From positions 244,859-308,858 of the forward strand of contig NW_024753828.1 of assembly GCF_018991925.1 (NCBI RefSeq): a DNA stretch of 64,000 nt, read 5' to 3'. Source of the DNA: Homarus americanus. Lineage: Eukaryota; Arthropoda; Malacostraca; Decapoda; Nephropidae. Below are positions 48,010 through 58,204 of this stretch, piece by piece (within the stretch, counting starts at the first letter, position 1; every line of letters starts with the position of its first letter). The notes beneath the pieces were generated by a model. The model worked only from the letters and a program-made list of their open reading frames with translations. It was not told where the DNA came from and ran no database searches. The position numbers and the translations under genes are program-made.

Positions 48010-51000
48010 TTCATGATTCTGCCTGAATGTTTTTAATTACAGCATTGGACAGGCCAAGGTAACGGTCAACGGTTTCTTTCTTACATGCCTCATTGGCCAG
48101 TCTATCAGCACGGTCATGATACCTGATTCCAACATGGGACGGAATCCACACAAATTCGATACGAAGTTGTTCTCATTGGCAGTTATCACATTCCTTTTAT
48201 TATCACATACAACTTTAGACATAGAGCCTGACGGGCTGTTCATTGATTTCAAAGCACTTTGAGAGTCACAGAATATCACCCCACCTCCATTTTCTTTAAG
48301 GTAGTCTGTGGCTAAGTAGATTCCAGTTAGTTCAGTTTGTGTTGTGCTGGCCCACTTGTTCAGACTTTGCTTGACACTATCATCTCTTTTTCTTTATATA
48401 TTACAATTGGACAGCCTGTTCTACCTGTGTTTGTCTGCACAGAACCATCAGTAAAAGCAAAACATTCACTTGGTTTAATAAGAACATAAGAACATAAGAA
48501 AATAAGGAGTCTGCAATAGGCCGGTTGGCCTGTGCATGGCAGCTCCTGTCGAGAGTTACTACCACTCTCTATCATCCATGAATCTATGTGTCTGTTAATA
48601 GTTTCTAGTGTGACACATCTCACCACATCGGTGTTTAACATTTGCTTACTACCAACAGGAGTGTAATTAATAGGAAATGATATATCCAGCCAAGGAGGAA
48701 TGGCATTAATAGGTTCGTCTGGGGTGATTGGGACATTCAGTTTCAAGAGATCTGCAACACTTTTATGAAGCCACGCCCCATAGACAGTCTGTTGTGGAAG
48801 GTTAGCGAGATAGTCGGGATTACTTAGATAGAACATCAACTCAGTTACAGCTGTAGTTTGGGAACCATTGTTCTTCAAAACTTTGACACAAAACATGGTA
48901 TTAAGTAGAGCTATCCTCTCAGATAGGGAGGGCAGTCCGAGCTCTTTCCTCATGTTTACAATTCTGGTTGATTTTGGGCAACCTAGAATGATACGCATGG
49001 CTTCATTTCGCACTACCTCATGGCTGTTGAGTAGTTTAGGCGGAATAGTCACAAGATGGAGAGCATGATAGTCAACTACAGAACGAATGAAGTGAAGATA
49101 GAAAGTACGAGCATAGGTGATGTTAATTCCATAGCCCTTGCCAACAAGGGTTCTGAGGGGTTTAATGCGCTGCATTAGTTTGTCACGAAGGTTGCCGACA
49201 AAGTTTGCATCATTCACACAAATGCCAAGATATTTATAGGAACTACATAGTTCCAAGGGCATGCTGTTAATGTTATAGTCAAGAGGCAGAGGGTGAGCAG
49301 GACGAGGATTGAGGACCCTCGTCTTGTCAACAGATATTATGAGACCATATTCCACAGTCCTCCGAGCAAATACATCAATCAAGGCTTGGAGCCTGAGTTT
49401 GGTCTGTGTCATAATGCAGATATCATCAACATAGCATATTACGGCTTCGTTTGGCTGAACTGGAATATCAGCAATAAGCTTGTGCATCAGTATATTAAAG
49501 AGCACAGGACTTAACACTCGTCCCTGAGGCGTGCCAAGCTCAAATTATCTCCTTCTGGCATTTTTAACTCCCCTAAACAGAACACTGGCATACCTGTTGG
49601 ACAGATAACCCTTTATCCATGTCAGGAGGTTACCTTGGATGCCAAAATTAGCTAGTTGCTCAAGTATAATGTCTCTATTAGCTACAACAAAGGCTGATTT
49701 AAGGTCTATCAAGGCTGTTTGTGTCTAATCTTTTGAGTGAACAAGATATTCTGCAAAGCATATCTGTGTGCTACGCCCGGGCATGAACCCGTACAGATTA
49801 GGGGCGAGCTTGTCTTTGACTTGAAACATTAGATGGTTTAGAACAACTCTTTCAAGGACTTTCCACATACAGGATGTGAGTGAAATTGGCCTGAAGTTTG
49901 GAGAATTAGCTTTAGGGATTGGTACTATGTTTCCATGAGTCCATGTCTTAGGCAGAATACCCTGTGTGAGGCTCATTTGATACAGGTCAAGCAGTGGATG
50001 GTTAGGGATCTCATTAAACAATCTCAGGGTGTTATAGGTTATGCCATCCTCACCAGGGGAGGATGACTCACCTTTCATTAGTGCTGTTGTTAGTTCGTGG
50101 TGCGTTATAGGAAACTGGTCGGTAAGGTCTGGTGAGGAACAGGCTATTTCAATATTGAAACCCCTATTAATGTGTGTTGTGCTAAGATATTGCTGTATGT
50201 CAGGAGGCAGGGAAGTGATTCGTGACACACTAGACCATTGGTCTAATAGCATGTCAGCATATTCTGCAGGGCTGTGATGAAGCTTGACTGGGGTGGGTGA
50301 CTTGGCAATGGCTCTAATTTTGTTCCACACTTCTGCTAGAGTGGTTGTTCTATTAATCCCCTGTAAGAATTGTTCCCAATAGGTGTTTCTCACCTGACCT
50401 TTGAGTTCACGAAATTCTCTGTTAGCTTTGAGGAATGCCAAGAGGTTATCACTAGTTTTATTTTGCTTATAAGTGTTGGCAAGCTGTTCTACCTTCTCTT
50501 TCTTTGGTGAGGATGGGCTCATGTGTCCACAGAGGTGGTTTAGTGCTGCCCCCTTTCCTCCTTGAGTTAACCCAGGTGGTATATGTGGTAATGACATTTA
50601 CAAGATCACAGCAAAATTCATCCACTGATCCAGCATACCATCTGTGGATGTAGGCCTTGAAGTGCAATTTAAGATTATCTGGGATGTTAATTCTGAGCTT
50701 AGGATGTGGTTCACACTTGACATCTGCAACAGTGTAGTCAGTAAGTATTGCATAATGATCACTGACTAGGTGGTCTGAGATGACCTTAGCCTTGACATTA
50801 CTGTCTACTAGGTTATACCCAATCACATAATCAAGTCTGCCCCCCATCAGATGTGTCACTTTGTCTGTGTCGTATACAGTGATATTATGATTATTGATGT
50901 AATTCACAAACACCCTCCCATTAGAGTTACACTGCACATCATCGAGGACAGTGACGAGAGTTAAAGTCACCCATACACAGCATAGCATTGTTACCTGATG

Positions 51001-51355
51001 GCTTTGGTAACACGTCCGCTCGCAGCTCATTACACCGAACATAGATGTTATACAGCGAAAATTGACTGTTTGCTGTCTTTACTGTAAATTGTTGATAGTG
51101 AATACTTTCATCTTTGTGAGTTTTAATCCATTTACAGACCAGATCATTATTTACATAAGTGAGCAGGCCACTTCCTGCTCCACTATTATATGCTGTAAAC
51201 CCAGCTATCCTGGGTGCAACTTTCTTCTGGGTGCTGGACGTGTAAGGTTCTTGTAAACCAATTACATCAATGTTAAAAACTTTAACAAAACATTGTAGGT
51301 CATTAATTCTGCGGTTAACACTCCGGATGTTCCATGAAATGAACCTAAGCTCGTG
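48010..51355 (-). pseudogene. E2 ORF2: endonuclease, reverse transcriptase and RNase H polyprotein, broken
   Basis: The endonuclease begins four codons after the ORF1 stop, in the same frame (RFISWNIRS, then IGLQEP, then MGDFNSRH), shifts frame near 50945 and continues with GGRLDYVIGYNL and SDHYAIL. The reverse transcriptase follows (frame 50597-49725, PIPKANSPNFRPISLTSC, and frame 49517-48360, CYVDDICIMTQ with the catalytic aspartates). A frameshift lies near 49725 and a TAA just before GTPQGRVLSPVLF. The RNase H has FTDGS (first aspartate), TQTELTGIYLA and FCDSQSALKS; its last part is shifted again. An EN-RT-RNase H order is usual for I-type LINEs. There is no ATG between the ORF1 stop and the endonuclease core. 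Confidence 0.9.
48481..48588 (-). mobile_element. CR1 family 1 tail fragment inside E2 RNase H region
   Basis: About 107 bases match the 3' end of the CR1 copy at 62.6-62.7 kb: on the minus strand GATTCATGGATGATAGAGAG, the AACTCTCGACAGGAGCTGCC block, AATAGGCCGG in complement, and a tail of TTCTTATG repeats. The reading frame of E2 remains open through it, adding about 36 codons between RHID and KPSECFAF. It is a severely 5'-truncated insertion. Confidence 0.9.
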
Positions 51356-52517
51356 TTACTTGTCCCACCTTGAATTTAGTAAAGATAGTCGCACGTTGGC
51401 TTCACAGATCAACCTGACCAATAAGTTGACCATTTCCAATTCTTCACCTCTGGTGCGCCTGATAATGCCCTTCACGGCCCTTATTCCAGTAAGATTTTTA
51501 TACACAGGTTCCTTCATTAGTCCGGCGAGTTCCTCCAAGGTAAACATCGGAAAAAGTTGAGGGTCATCGACAGTCTTCAGACCTGTGGTTATTAAAAAGA
51601 CCACGCTGGCAGTCTGGGGCTCATTCTCCCCATTCATGCTTTCATCACTATCGGTCTCGCTCTGGCTACTCACCCTCAAGTTGGCATCATTATGAGAGGA
51701 GGCACCAGCTCCTTCAGAAGGTACACTAACACTATCACTGCCATTGTTCATTGGTACACTTACTTGGCAGGCTTTATCCTGACCTGCATTAGCTAACGAA
51801 GGAGAGTCACTGTGCCTGTTGACTTCAGGTGGTGGAGGCGATCCGGCAGCGTTGGCATCACTGAGTGGGACCACTGTTATGGGTGGAGGCGACCTCCCAG
51901 GACAACTGGGGTGCGAGACCATCACACCCTCCTTCTTGCATCTGGAACACTGCCTCCTGGGTGGGGAGGTGTAGCTGTTGATTTCAGGCGCTGGAGGCGA
52001 CCCCGCAGTGTTGCTATTGGCATCACTGAGTGGGACCGCTTTTGTGGGTGGAGGCAGCCTCCTAGGACAAGCTGGGTGCCAGACCGTCACACCCTCCTTC
52101 TTGCATCTGGCACACTGCCACCCAGGTAGGGGGTCTTGCTCTCTCCCCTCCCGAGAGGCACCTTCCTTGGTGGGGCAGCTCCTCGTGCTGTGCATTCCCG
52201 CGCAGAAGCCGCAGGTGGTTGCCTTGTGACAGTATTTTGTCACATGATTAACCCCGAAGCAGTTGTAGCACACCACAGGGGGAGGAGTCCACCGACTGAT
52301 GTTACTAGGGGTACCGTACATGCTGCCGAAGAAGCGGTATTCCTCAGGAGGTGGTTCCTTCCTTTTCCAAACAATGATGATCCTACTAAGTTGGGCACCA
52401 TCCTTATAAAGTCTTCTTGCTCTGTGGACGCCCTGAAGTGACAGAGCTCTACTGGGGGAATACCCTTGGGGAATTGGGTGACAAGGTATTCCTTCATTTT
52501 TTGGGGTCGAACAGGTA

Positions 52518-52679
52518 CAGTCACCCAAAAAAATCCTGTCACGAACCATGAACCCCGAGATTCAGACTCTTGAATCCGAAGCATTTATGGACAGAATAAT
52601 GTATCAGTGTCAACTGCTCGGGTTCACGAGTCTGGATCTTGGGGTTCGTGTTTCGCGACAGGACTCTTTTGGGTGACTG
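52518..52679. mobile_element. MITE-like element 2 (162 bases, ~65-base inverted arms)
   Basis: The arms start CAGTCACCCAAAA at 52518 and end TTTTGGGTGACTG at 52679, and pair over about 65 bases with roughly ten mismatches. The left flank is TA (52516-52517) and the right flank TG, perhaps a mutated TA. It lies in E2 ORF1, and 164 inserted bases explain the frame change across it. It is unrelated in sequence to the neighbouring MITE-like element 1. Confidence 0.75.
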
Positions 52680-52817
52680 TGCTTCCCACTTAATGAGAAG
52701 TAGTGAGCCGACATTTCCATCAATGAAGCGTTGGATAGCATCCGTCTCCTCTCGGCCTACACAGATAAAATGAGGGGGGCTACCTGGCACGACAACATTC
52801 AGCGGAGTCGTGCAATA

Positions 52818-53135
52818 CACCTTTTCACATATCCGTTGAGACATTGTTACATAACTATTTGACAAATTTCATAACCGAATGACAGAACGCATATCGAATG
52901 ACAATCTAAAATAACTGTTGGTGGTATGTCATTCTCCAATTGTTACATTCTCAAACTATATGTAGACTGTCGGTTTATTGTTCACGGCTGTCAACTTCAA
53001 AACTTTTGTCAATCATTTCCGTTAGCATGAACGAACAGTTATTTCAGATTGTCATTCGATATGTGTTCTGTCATTCGGTTATGAAATTTGTCAAATAGTT
53101 ATGTAACAATGTCTCAACGGATATGTGAAAAGGTG
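52818..53135. mobile_element. MITE-like element 1 (318 bases, ~102-base inverted arms, TA target site)
   Basis: The arms 52818-52919 and 53034-53135 are inverted copies with only two mismatches seen, beginning CACCTTTTCACATATCCG. TA flanks both ends (52816-52817 and 53136-53137), as for Tc1/mariner-type elements. The middle (about 115 bases) is unrelated. It lies in E2 ORF1. The inserted 320 bases (element plus one TA) account exactly for the change of frame between the two ORF1 pieces. Confidence 0.85.
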
Positions 53136-53410
53136 TATTCCTCATTCAGGGCGCTCAACCACTTAATCTTCATCAAATTGGTTGTGTTCTCGGGGAAGGC
53201 AAGGCGCATGAAGTTAGTCCGGGGAGCAATGGGAGGGATGCACCTATTGGCTCTCCTCTGCTTCCTTCCCTGGGTCCTCATTTTGCGTTTCTGCTGACGT
53301 GTCTTAAACTTCTGAAAGCCAGCTTCAGTGTCGCCATGACTGTCGTCATCTCCTTCGTTACCTTCGTCAGGAACATCGGCAGAACGCCGCCCAGCGTCGA
53401 CTCCTGCCAT

Positions 53411-53892
53411 GGTTAGATTTAGATGGAATCTAGGTCTTATACACTGGCGCAGAGAGGCGATATGTAGGCCAGCGGTGTCCTTGAGGCGTAAACCCTCTTA
53501 CAGAACAAGGGGAGACTGGCATCAACGGTGTGAGAGGAGGCGGGCCTCCTGAGAGCGGAGGGAGTGTGGTGTCGGGGGGACTAAGGTAACAGGAGTATTC
53601 TCAGTTTATAAACACTTTTATTACACTACACTTGTTCTTAATAGTATCTCTGTTTTTCTGGTTAGATACAGTATCAGTCAATTTTAGTTTCAAAAGAACT
53701 ATCCAGCGTGGCACCATATGAGGGGGGGTTTGTTTACACAAACCTTCACCACATGGCCGGGGGTGACCGCGGAAGTAGGCCTGCCTGGCTGGCACTTACA
53801 CACCCACGCCACGACGCGTTAGTTCACTTGTTATACAGGCAACGTATTTGCAGTTGTTGACCTATCGGTTACGGTTAATTCTCCAAGTGATC
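53411..53892 (-). promoter_or_regulatory. E2 5' leader, nearly identical to that of E1
   Basis: This untranslated leader precedes the ORF1 ATG at 53410. Over 53574-53723 I count four substitutions and a two-base deletion against 17476-17627 of E1. LINE leaders normally hold the internal promoter; no specific promoter motif was identified. E2 loses similarity to E1 at about 53892, where E1 has another 145 bases, so E2 may be truncated at its 5' end. Confidence 0.75.
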
Positions 53893-55229
53893 TCAACCTT
53901 CCTGATTTACACATTACAATAATCTCCTCAGAAAACTCAAGGCGCTCTCCAGGTCGTAACCATCCCCCTCGACCCCGGGAGTCAAAAAAGGAAGATATTT
54001 CACATTACTATGAAATTCTCCTGGAGCTATATTGAAACTGTAAAAATCTCGTGCATCTGGAATTAAAAGTTATAATGGTCCTAACACGTACTGGCTGGCT
54101 CTCTCCCGGGTGTAGTAGATTCTTGAGGTTTGCAAGTGTTTATTTTTCCTCAAGCTGGCGGCCATAGGTGAGAACGCATTTATGACATTTAAACAACAAC
54201 AAACTGTACACAGCGGCTAGTATAGTATAGACTGGTATAATGCTCAAGATTCATTTTCTTTTCATCAATTTGAAGGCATAGTCAACATACAGTGTAACCT
54301 CCATATAACGCACTTCCATCTTCATGTACTCTGGTTGATGGGGGAGTTTCACATCTAATGGACCCACTCGATATAGTGGACTTTGCTCTCCTCGCCATAT
54401 AGTCCATTAAAATAGAGATTTCACTGCACCTATGTGTAAGAAAATCAATGCACTGTGTTGAGCTGCGACCACTGACCCGCCGCATCAACACACAACAACA
54501 GAAACGCTCATGACTCTGGCACACGAACAAGCTGTGAGTGGCAGGCAACACGTATCCTTAGGGAGAAGTAAATAACAAGATACTCATAACGTTCTTTAGT
54601 TACCGAGTTTAAAATTTTGTGGTACAGTAGGTGTTGGATGTGAGGATTATTACGGTAAACCAAGTGTACGAGTCTCAGCCTAGTGCACGAGTATATACCA
54701 TTTAAGGTGACCGAGTCTCAGCCTAGTGCACGAGTATATACCATTTAAGGTGACCGAGTCTCAGCCTAAGTCCAAGCGGGCTATAACTCTGCACACTAAG
54801 GACGGGAAGGGCATAATTATCATCTTGATGTTTGTTTATGATGTATAGTTCAGTGTCTGTATATCACATTTAGTTTTAAAACTATGGCTGCATTTCTTCA
54901 TACACGTCATCGTACTCACATTGTCAGATACATACACACGTATACAAAGAATATCTCACACACACATACACACACGCACAGTCACACACACACCTAAGGT
55001 TCACGGGTCAGAGAGTATAATGAACAAACAAGTCTGGTCACCACAAAGAATCTTCCTGGCAGTAGCTGTGAGTCGCGTACGTCACACTTAAGGCTGCCGT
55101 GGCCTTCCAAATGAGGGATAAAATGGTTCCCGGACCAGCCCCAGTGGCCAGAGGTGTCGCAGTGAAGGTGGTGAGGGGCTCTTCCGCTGCTCCCTCTACA
55201 CGTGCAGGAGTGACAATCTACGTCTTATT

Positions 55230-55292
<63 letters not shown>

Positions 55293-55537
55293 GCTTAAGT
55301 TTGGTAAAGTGAACCAGTGAGTGAGTGAAGTGTGATGTCGCGTGGTGTAGCATGAATGAGAGAGAGGGTATGTTGAAGCAATTCATCCTAAGTGGTGTGC
55401 ATTACTGTGGACACTTCTTTTGCCTTGACACACTCGCCACGGTGCTGCAAACAGTTCCCTTGCCTTGGTTTGACCTCGAGGATACCTGTCCTATCAGCCC
55501 CCCCTCCCCCCCCAAGAAAGCTGAAAGACACCCTTAC
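53893..55537. other. Unassigned DNA, possibly intron of the CNNM gene
   Basis: No exon recognised. It has two and a half copies of a 43-base direct repeat (CGAGTCTCAGCCTAGTGCAC and on) at 54668-54770, CA-rich DNA at 54955-54993 and a (GT)n tract at 55233-55290. Its place downstream of the last CNNM exon suggests intron, which is inference. Confidence 0.5.
55233..55290. repeat. (GT)n microsatellite
   Basis: A pure GT run of about 58 bases. Confidence 0.95.
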
Positions 55538-55609
55538 CTTAATAAGCTCCTTGAGACGCTCCCGGTTGTAGGTGTTACCGATCTCCTCCCCCAACAAGTA
55601 GTCCAGTAT
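55538..55609 (-). CDS. CNNM exon: linker between DUF21 and CBS domains
   Basis: The exon has 72 bases, 24 codons, phase 0 on both sides, with acceptor TGATACAG and donor AAG before GTAAGG. It encodes [11 protein letters not shown] followed by [13 protein letters not shown], the helical linker that precedes the CBS pair in CNNM proteins. The next exon, which should begin the CBS region, was not found in the lower coordinates of this window. Confidence 0.9.
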
Positions 55610-57285
55610 CTGTATCACAAAATAAAAAACACGTCACTATCATCCACATAAATTCAATTACAATATACACCCCCCATGTGCAATACCCAAAGTAGTCTGT
55701 TTACATCGAGACTCAAGAGAAACAAGTATGGGTACTGTACCTTGGAGATGGGGTAAGCTGCTGGCCCAGTGAGGACCATGAACACTCGCACCAGCCACAC
55801 AGTCCTCGCCCCGATAGCCAGCCCGTGACGCGAGCAGATGGCTGTAGTGACAACAAACACACATTACAAACTAAAGCCAAAAATCAAGACTACTTCCCAA
55901 TTACTGCAAGTTATATTATATTTAAGTTAATTTTATTTGTATCTGCATGAATATTTTTTTTTTCTTTTTAATGATACGATGATGTTATTAATTTCTTGTA
56001 CTATGCACCTCAGTTGAAGGAATAGTGATGTTTGTTTTTTGGGCCACATCAAGAGTTCAAAGTTGACACGACACTATTTTTGGAACATGATAAGTGTGTG
56101 TGCGCTTGTGTGTATGTGTATGTGTGTGTGCAAGTTGGCGTGGCAATGATTTTAACGCCCATAACACACTATAAGCAAGATATAAAAAAAAAGTTTACCT
56201 TGAGGAATGATCTCTCCGAAGATGACGATGCCGATGGTTGAACCGAGGACGGCGATGAGTCCTGTGGAGAGGTTGTCGAGGAGGATGGTGAGGGTGGAGT
56301 TGACGAGCACGTTACCGAGCAGCAGCGTGCACAGCAAGAAGTTACCATGACGCCTCACGGGCTCGATGGCTCGCGCGTACCGACGTTCATTGGGCGATCC
56401 CGTGTTTGATACTATTTTGAGCTCCGTCTTGTCCAGCGACATGAGGCCCAGGTTGAGGCCAGAGAACAAGCCCGACATGATGAGCAGCACCAACAGGATA
56501 CACCCCTGACCACCAGTAAGCAACAACACTGTTAGCCTAGCAAACACACTTCGTTTATTACAGTTAAAACGTATACAATATACCTAACCTTTCTTAACAA
56601 CTCTGAAACAAGTGAAATAATAATCGCCCACCTTTACCACAACTACCTCAGTTACAAGTCACTTTTTAAACCTCTCTTATTTACTTTCCTAAAACTCAAA
56701 CCAGTCGCCCAATACAGCAAGTCAATTAATATTAAAGAAAACTTAATTGTGAGAAGTAATGTACCAGGCTCTGGAAGACTGTGTGAAGGAGCCATGAACA
56801 ACATGATTGGCTGCATCACGCTAACATACTTGAGACTGCCTGGGTTTATTAACTGATCCAAGAGTCAAACCTTCACCTAGAAATGCTTATTGAAACGGAC
56901 TGTTCTTCAAATAAAGATCAATAATATAACAATTTCTAGCACAAAATAACAAATAAAGCCAAGATAACTGTAGGACGCTGCTGGGGTAAAGGGAAGACGA
57001 GTTTATTCACAGATACTGAGTATTTGCAAGTCGGCTCCTCACCCACATTTGGTCAAGAATTTCCGGTTACTATGATGGAAGACAGTGAGTCAGGAAGAAC
57101 CTTACCTGTACCCAGAGTGGCAGGAGGAGGCTGTAGGAGGTCATGGTGAGCCATGGATCATTGCCCTGGTGGTAGGCCTGGTCCTGGGGACTGTCCCTCA
57201 CACACAGGTACCACCGCTTCTGCTCGGCGCTCATAGGAGGCAGCATGATAGTGGTCACCGCCCACCCGTCACCCAGATCCATTAA
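55538..57285 (-). CDS. CNNM-family (ancient conserved domain) metal transporter, four internal exons
   Basis: The four exons read 57285-57106, 56505-56199, 55841-55741 and 55609-55538 on the minus strand. CNNM proteins are membrane proteins linked to magnesium and other divalent-cation transport. The joined reading gives the end of the extracellular domain ([16 protein letters not shown]), then the DUF21 membrane domain with the signature [33 protein letters not shown] and [14 protein letters not shown], then AICSRHGLA and the start of the cytosolic helical linker ([20 protein letters not shown]). All junctions have AG acceptors and GT donors and the phases agree (0, 0, 1, 0). Missing here are the signal peptide and upstream extracellular exons, and the CBS pair and cyclic-nucleotide-binding-like domain downstream. 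The gene is therefore partial in the window, with introns of 132 to 600 bases between these exons and much longer ones outside. Recognition of the family is firm; which paralogue it is cannot be told. Confidence 0.93.
55741..55841 (-). CDS. CNNM exon: end of DUF21 domain
   Basis: The exon has 101 bases. Its first two bases complete the alanine codon split by the preceding intron, and it ends in phase 0 with AAG before GTACAG. It encodes [18 protein letters not shown] and the last membrane helix ([14 protein letters not shown]), as expected directly after FGEIIPQ in this family. Confidence 0.93.
56199..56505 (-). CDS. CNNM exon: core of DUF21 transmembrane domain
   Basis: The exon has 307 bases, begins in phase 0 after a CAG acceptor (GGTGGTCAG) and ends with one base of the next codon before GTAAAC. 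It encodes three hydrophobic stretches around [33 protein letters not shown] and [15 protein letters not shown]. The short FSGLNLG motif and the [16 protein letters not shown] loop are hallmarks of animal CNNM proteins. Confidence 0.95.
57106..57285 (-). CDS. CNNM exon: end of extracellular domain and entry to first membrane helix
   Basis: The exon has 180 bases, 60 codons, phase 0 on both sides. The acceptor reads GGTGACAG before TTAATGG and the donor reads ACAG before GTAAGG. It encodes WYLCVRD and HQGNDPWLT, which are typical of the juxtamembrane part of the CNNM extracellular domain, and ends LLLPLWVQ at the start of the first helix. The in-frame ATG near its start is an internal methionine, not a gene start. 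Confidence 0.9.
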
Positions 57286-58145
57286 CTGTCACCAGGGAGA
57301 GACACAGACATTTAATGGACCAGGTAACATTTAAATGAGTTGTCACTAGGGAGACAAAAGATATCTTACAGACTGAAACAAATTAAATGACTTGTCACTA
57401 GAGAGACGCGTGATAAAGGGAGAGAAGGCCTTTAATGAACTGTGCAACGGATACTGGTGAAATATTTAAGCCATTTATCTTGTTATCCAATTCAAGCCTC
57501 AATTATAAAATTATAAAATAAATAAAAACAGTCAAGAAACAATTCGTGCAACACAGCCTGGCTTACCAATAGCTTTTATGTAATTGCCATCCACGACACA
57601 AATCCCTGGGCTCAAGTCACACTGTGCTTATAAAATACTTGTATGGACACTTTTAACACAAAAATCCTACCAAATAGTCAAAATACGAGTATACAAAAAA
57701 GACTGATGTGAAAGGTTATGAAAATAAAATGATTACGTGTACAAAAGGTTAGAAAATACTAAACCGTCTGTGATGCGGGCAAACGGACGCTCCACTGTTC
57801 AGAAGCACATTGTAACTTGTTCGCTCTATCACACATCAATCACCGCCCGCATAACCTGCTTTCCTTTACCTAACAATGAATTATTAGCTGTGTCATAAAA
57901 TTTCAGGGTAGGTAAAAAAATTCTAAACACCGGAAACTGTTGAATAAATAAATTCTGCATTGAAATGAAAGCGACAACTACGGCTTCCCGCCAAACAATG
58001 ACCACCGAAACTGACTCTACAAATCCATAAAAATCAATCCACGAGCTCACAGACATCAAATTAATAATTCTAAGCATCATCATAAATATATAGCGTAGAA
58101 TCCTGCCAACTATGTAACACGATAGAACAGGCTTTGTGCGAAATT

Positions 58146-58147
<2 letters not shown>
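57286..58147. other. Unassigned DNA upstream of CNNM exon
   Basis: AT-rich, no exon recognised. A loosely repeated motif (CACTAGGGAGAC / CACTAGAGAGAC) occurs at 57345 and 57395 beside the exon. Probably intron. Confidence 0.45.

Positions 58148-58197
<50 letters not shown>
58148..58197. repeat. (TA)n microsatellite before the Penelope-like element
   Basis: About 50 bases of alternating TA, immediately before the first recognisable Penelope-like coding sequence. Confidence 0.93.
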
Positions 58198-58201
<4 letters not shown>

Positions 58202-58204
58202 TTC

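Larger units (their letters stand above)
51356..53410 (-). pseudogene. E2 ORF1: gag-like nucleic-acid-binding protein, interrupted
   Basis: ORF1 proteins of this LINE group bind the element RNA and form the particle that carries it. The chosen start is the ATG at 53410, which follows the leader and opens an acidic then basic N-terminus (GFQKFKTRQQKRK). The later part (frame 52549-51356) carries zinc knuckles CYNCFGVNHVTKYC, CGFCAGMHSTRSC and CARCKKEGVTVWHPAC, the last repeated as CSRCKKEGVMVSHPSC 55 residues on. The C-terminus is acidic and serine-rich and then basic, ending LLNSRWDK and a TAA at 51358-51356. Two inverted-repeat insertions (52818-53135 and 52518-52679) and a frameshift near 52430 split the reading frame. 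Confidence 0.88.
47411..53892 (-). mobile_element. LINE E2: nearly complete non-LTR retrotransposon of the I/jockey superfamily with RNase H, decayed
   Basis: About 6.5 kb. In sense order it has a leader (53892-53411), an ORF1 with zinc knuckles (53410-51356), an apurinic-type endonuclease, a reverse transcriptase, an RNase H and a cysteine-histidine C-terminal segment (51355 to about 47650), and a short 3' UTR with AATAAA that runs straight into a 90-base (TG)n tract on the same strand, which may be its tail. Frameshifts near 52430, 50945 and 49725, a stop near 49545, two MITE-like insertions in ORF1 and one CR1 tail in the RNase H region show it is dead. The superfamily is assigned from domain order; the exact clade would need a tree. 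Confidence 0.9.

Noticed and set aside
51812..52441. Plus-strand open frames over E2 ORF1
   Set aside because: Shadows of the GC-rich zinc-knuckle coding region on the minus strand.
54282..54551. 89-codon minus frame with cysteine-rich start
   Set aside because: No family motif, no splice context and no agreement with the CNNM CBS region expected here.
55099..55320. 73-codon plus frame ending in Cys-Val repeats
   Set aside because: Half of it is the (GT)n tract; the rest shows no motif.
56652..56861. 69-codon minus frame between CNNM exons
   Set aside because: It falls in an intron whose splice sites and phases are consistent without it.
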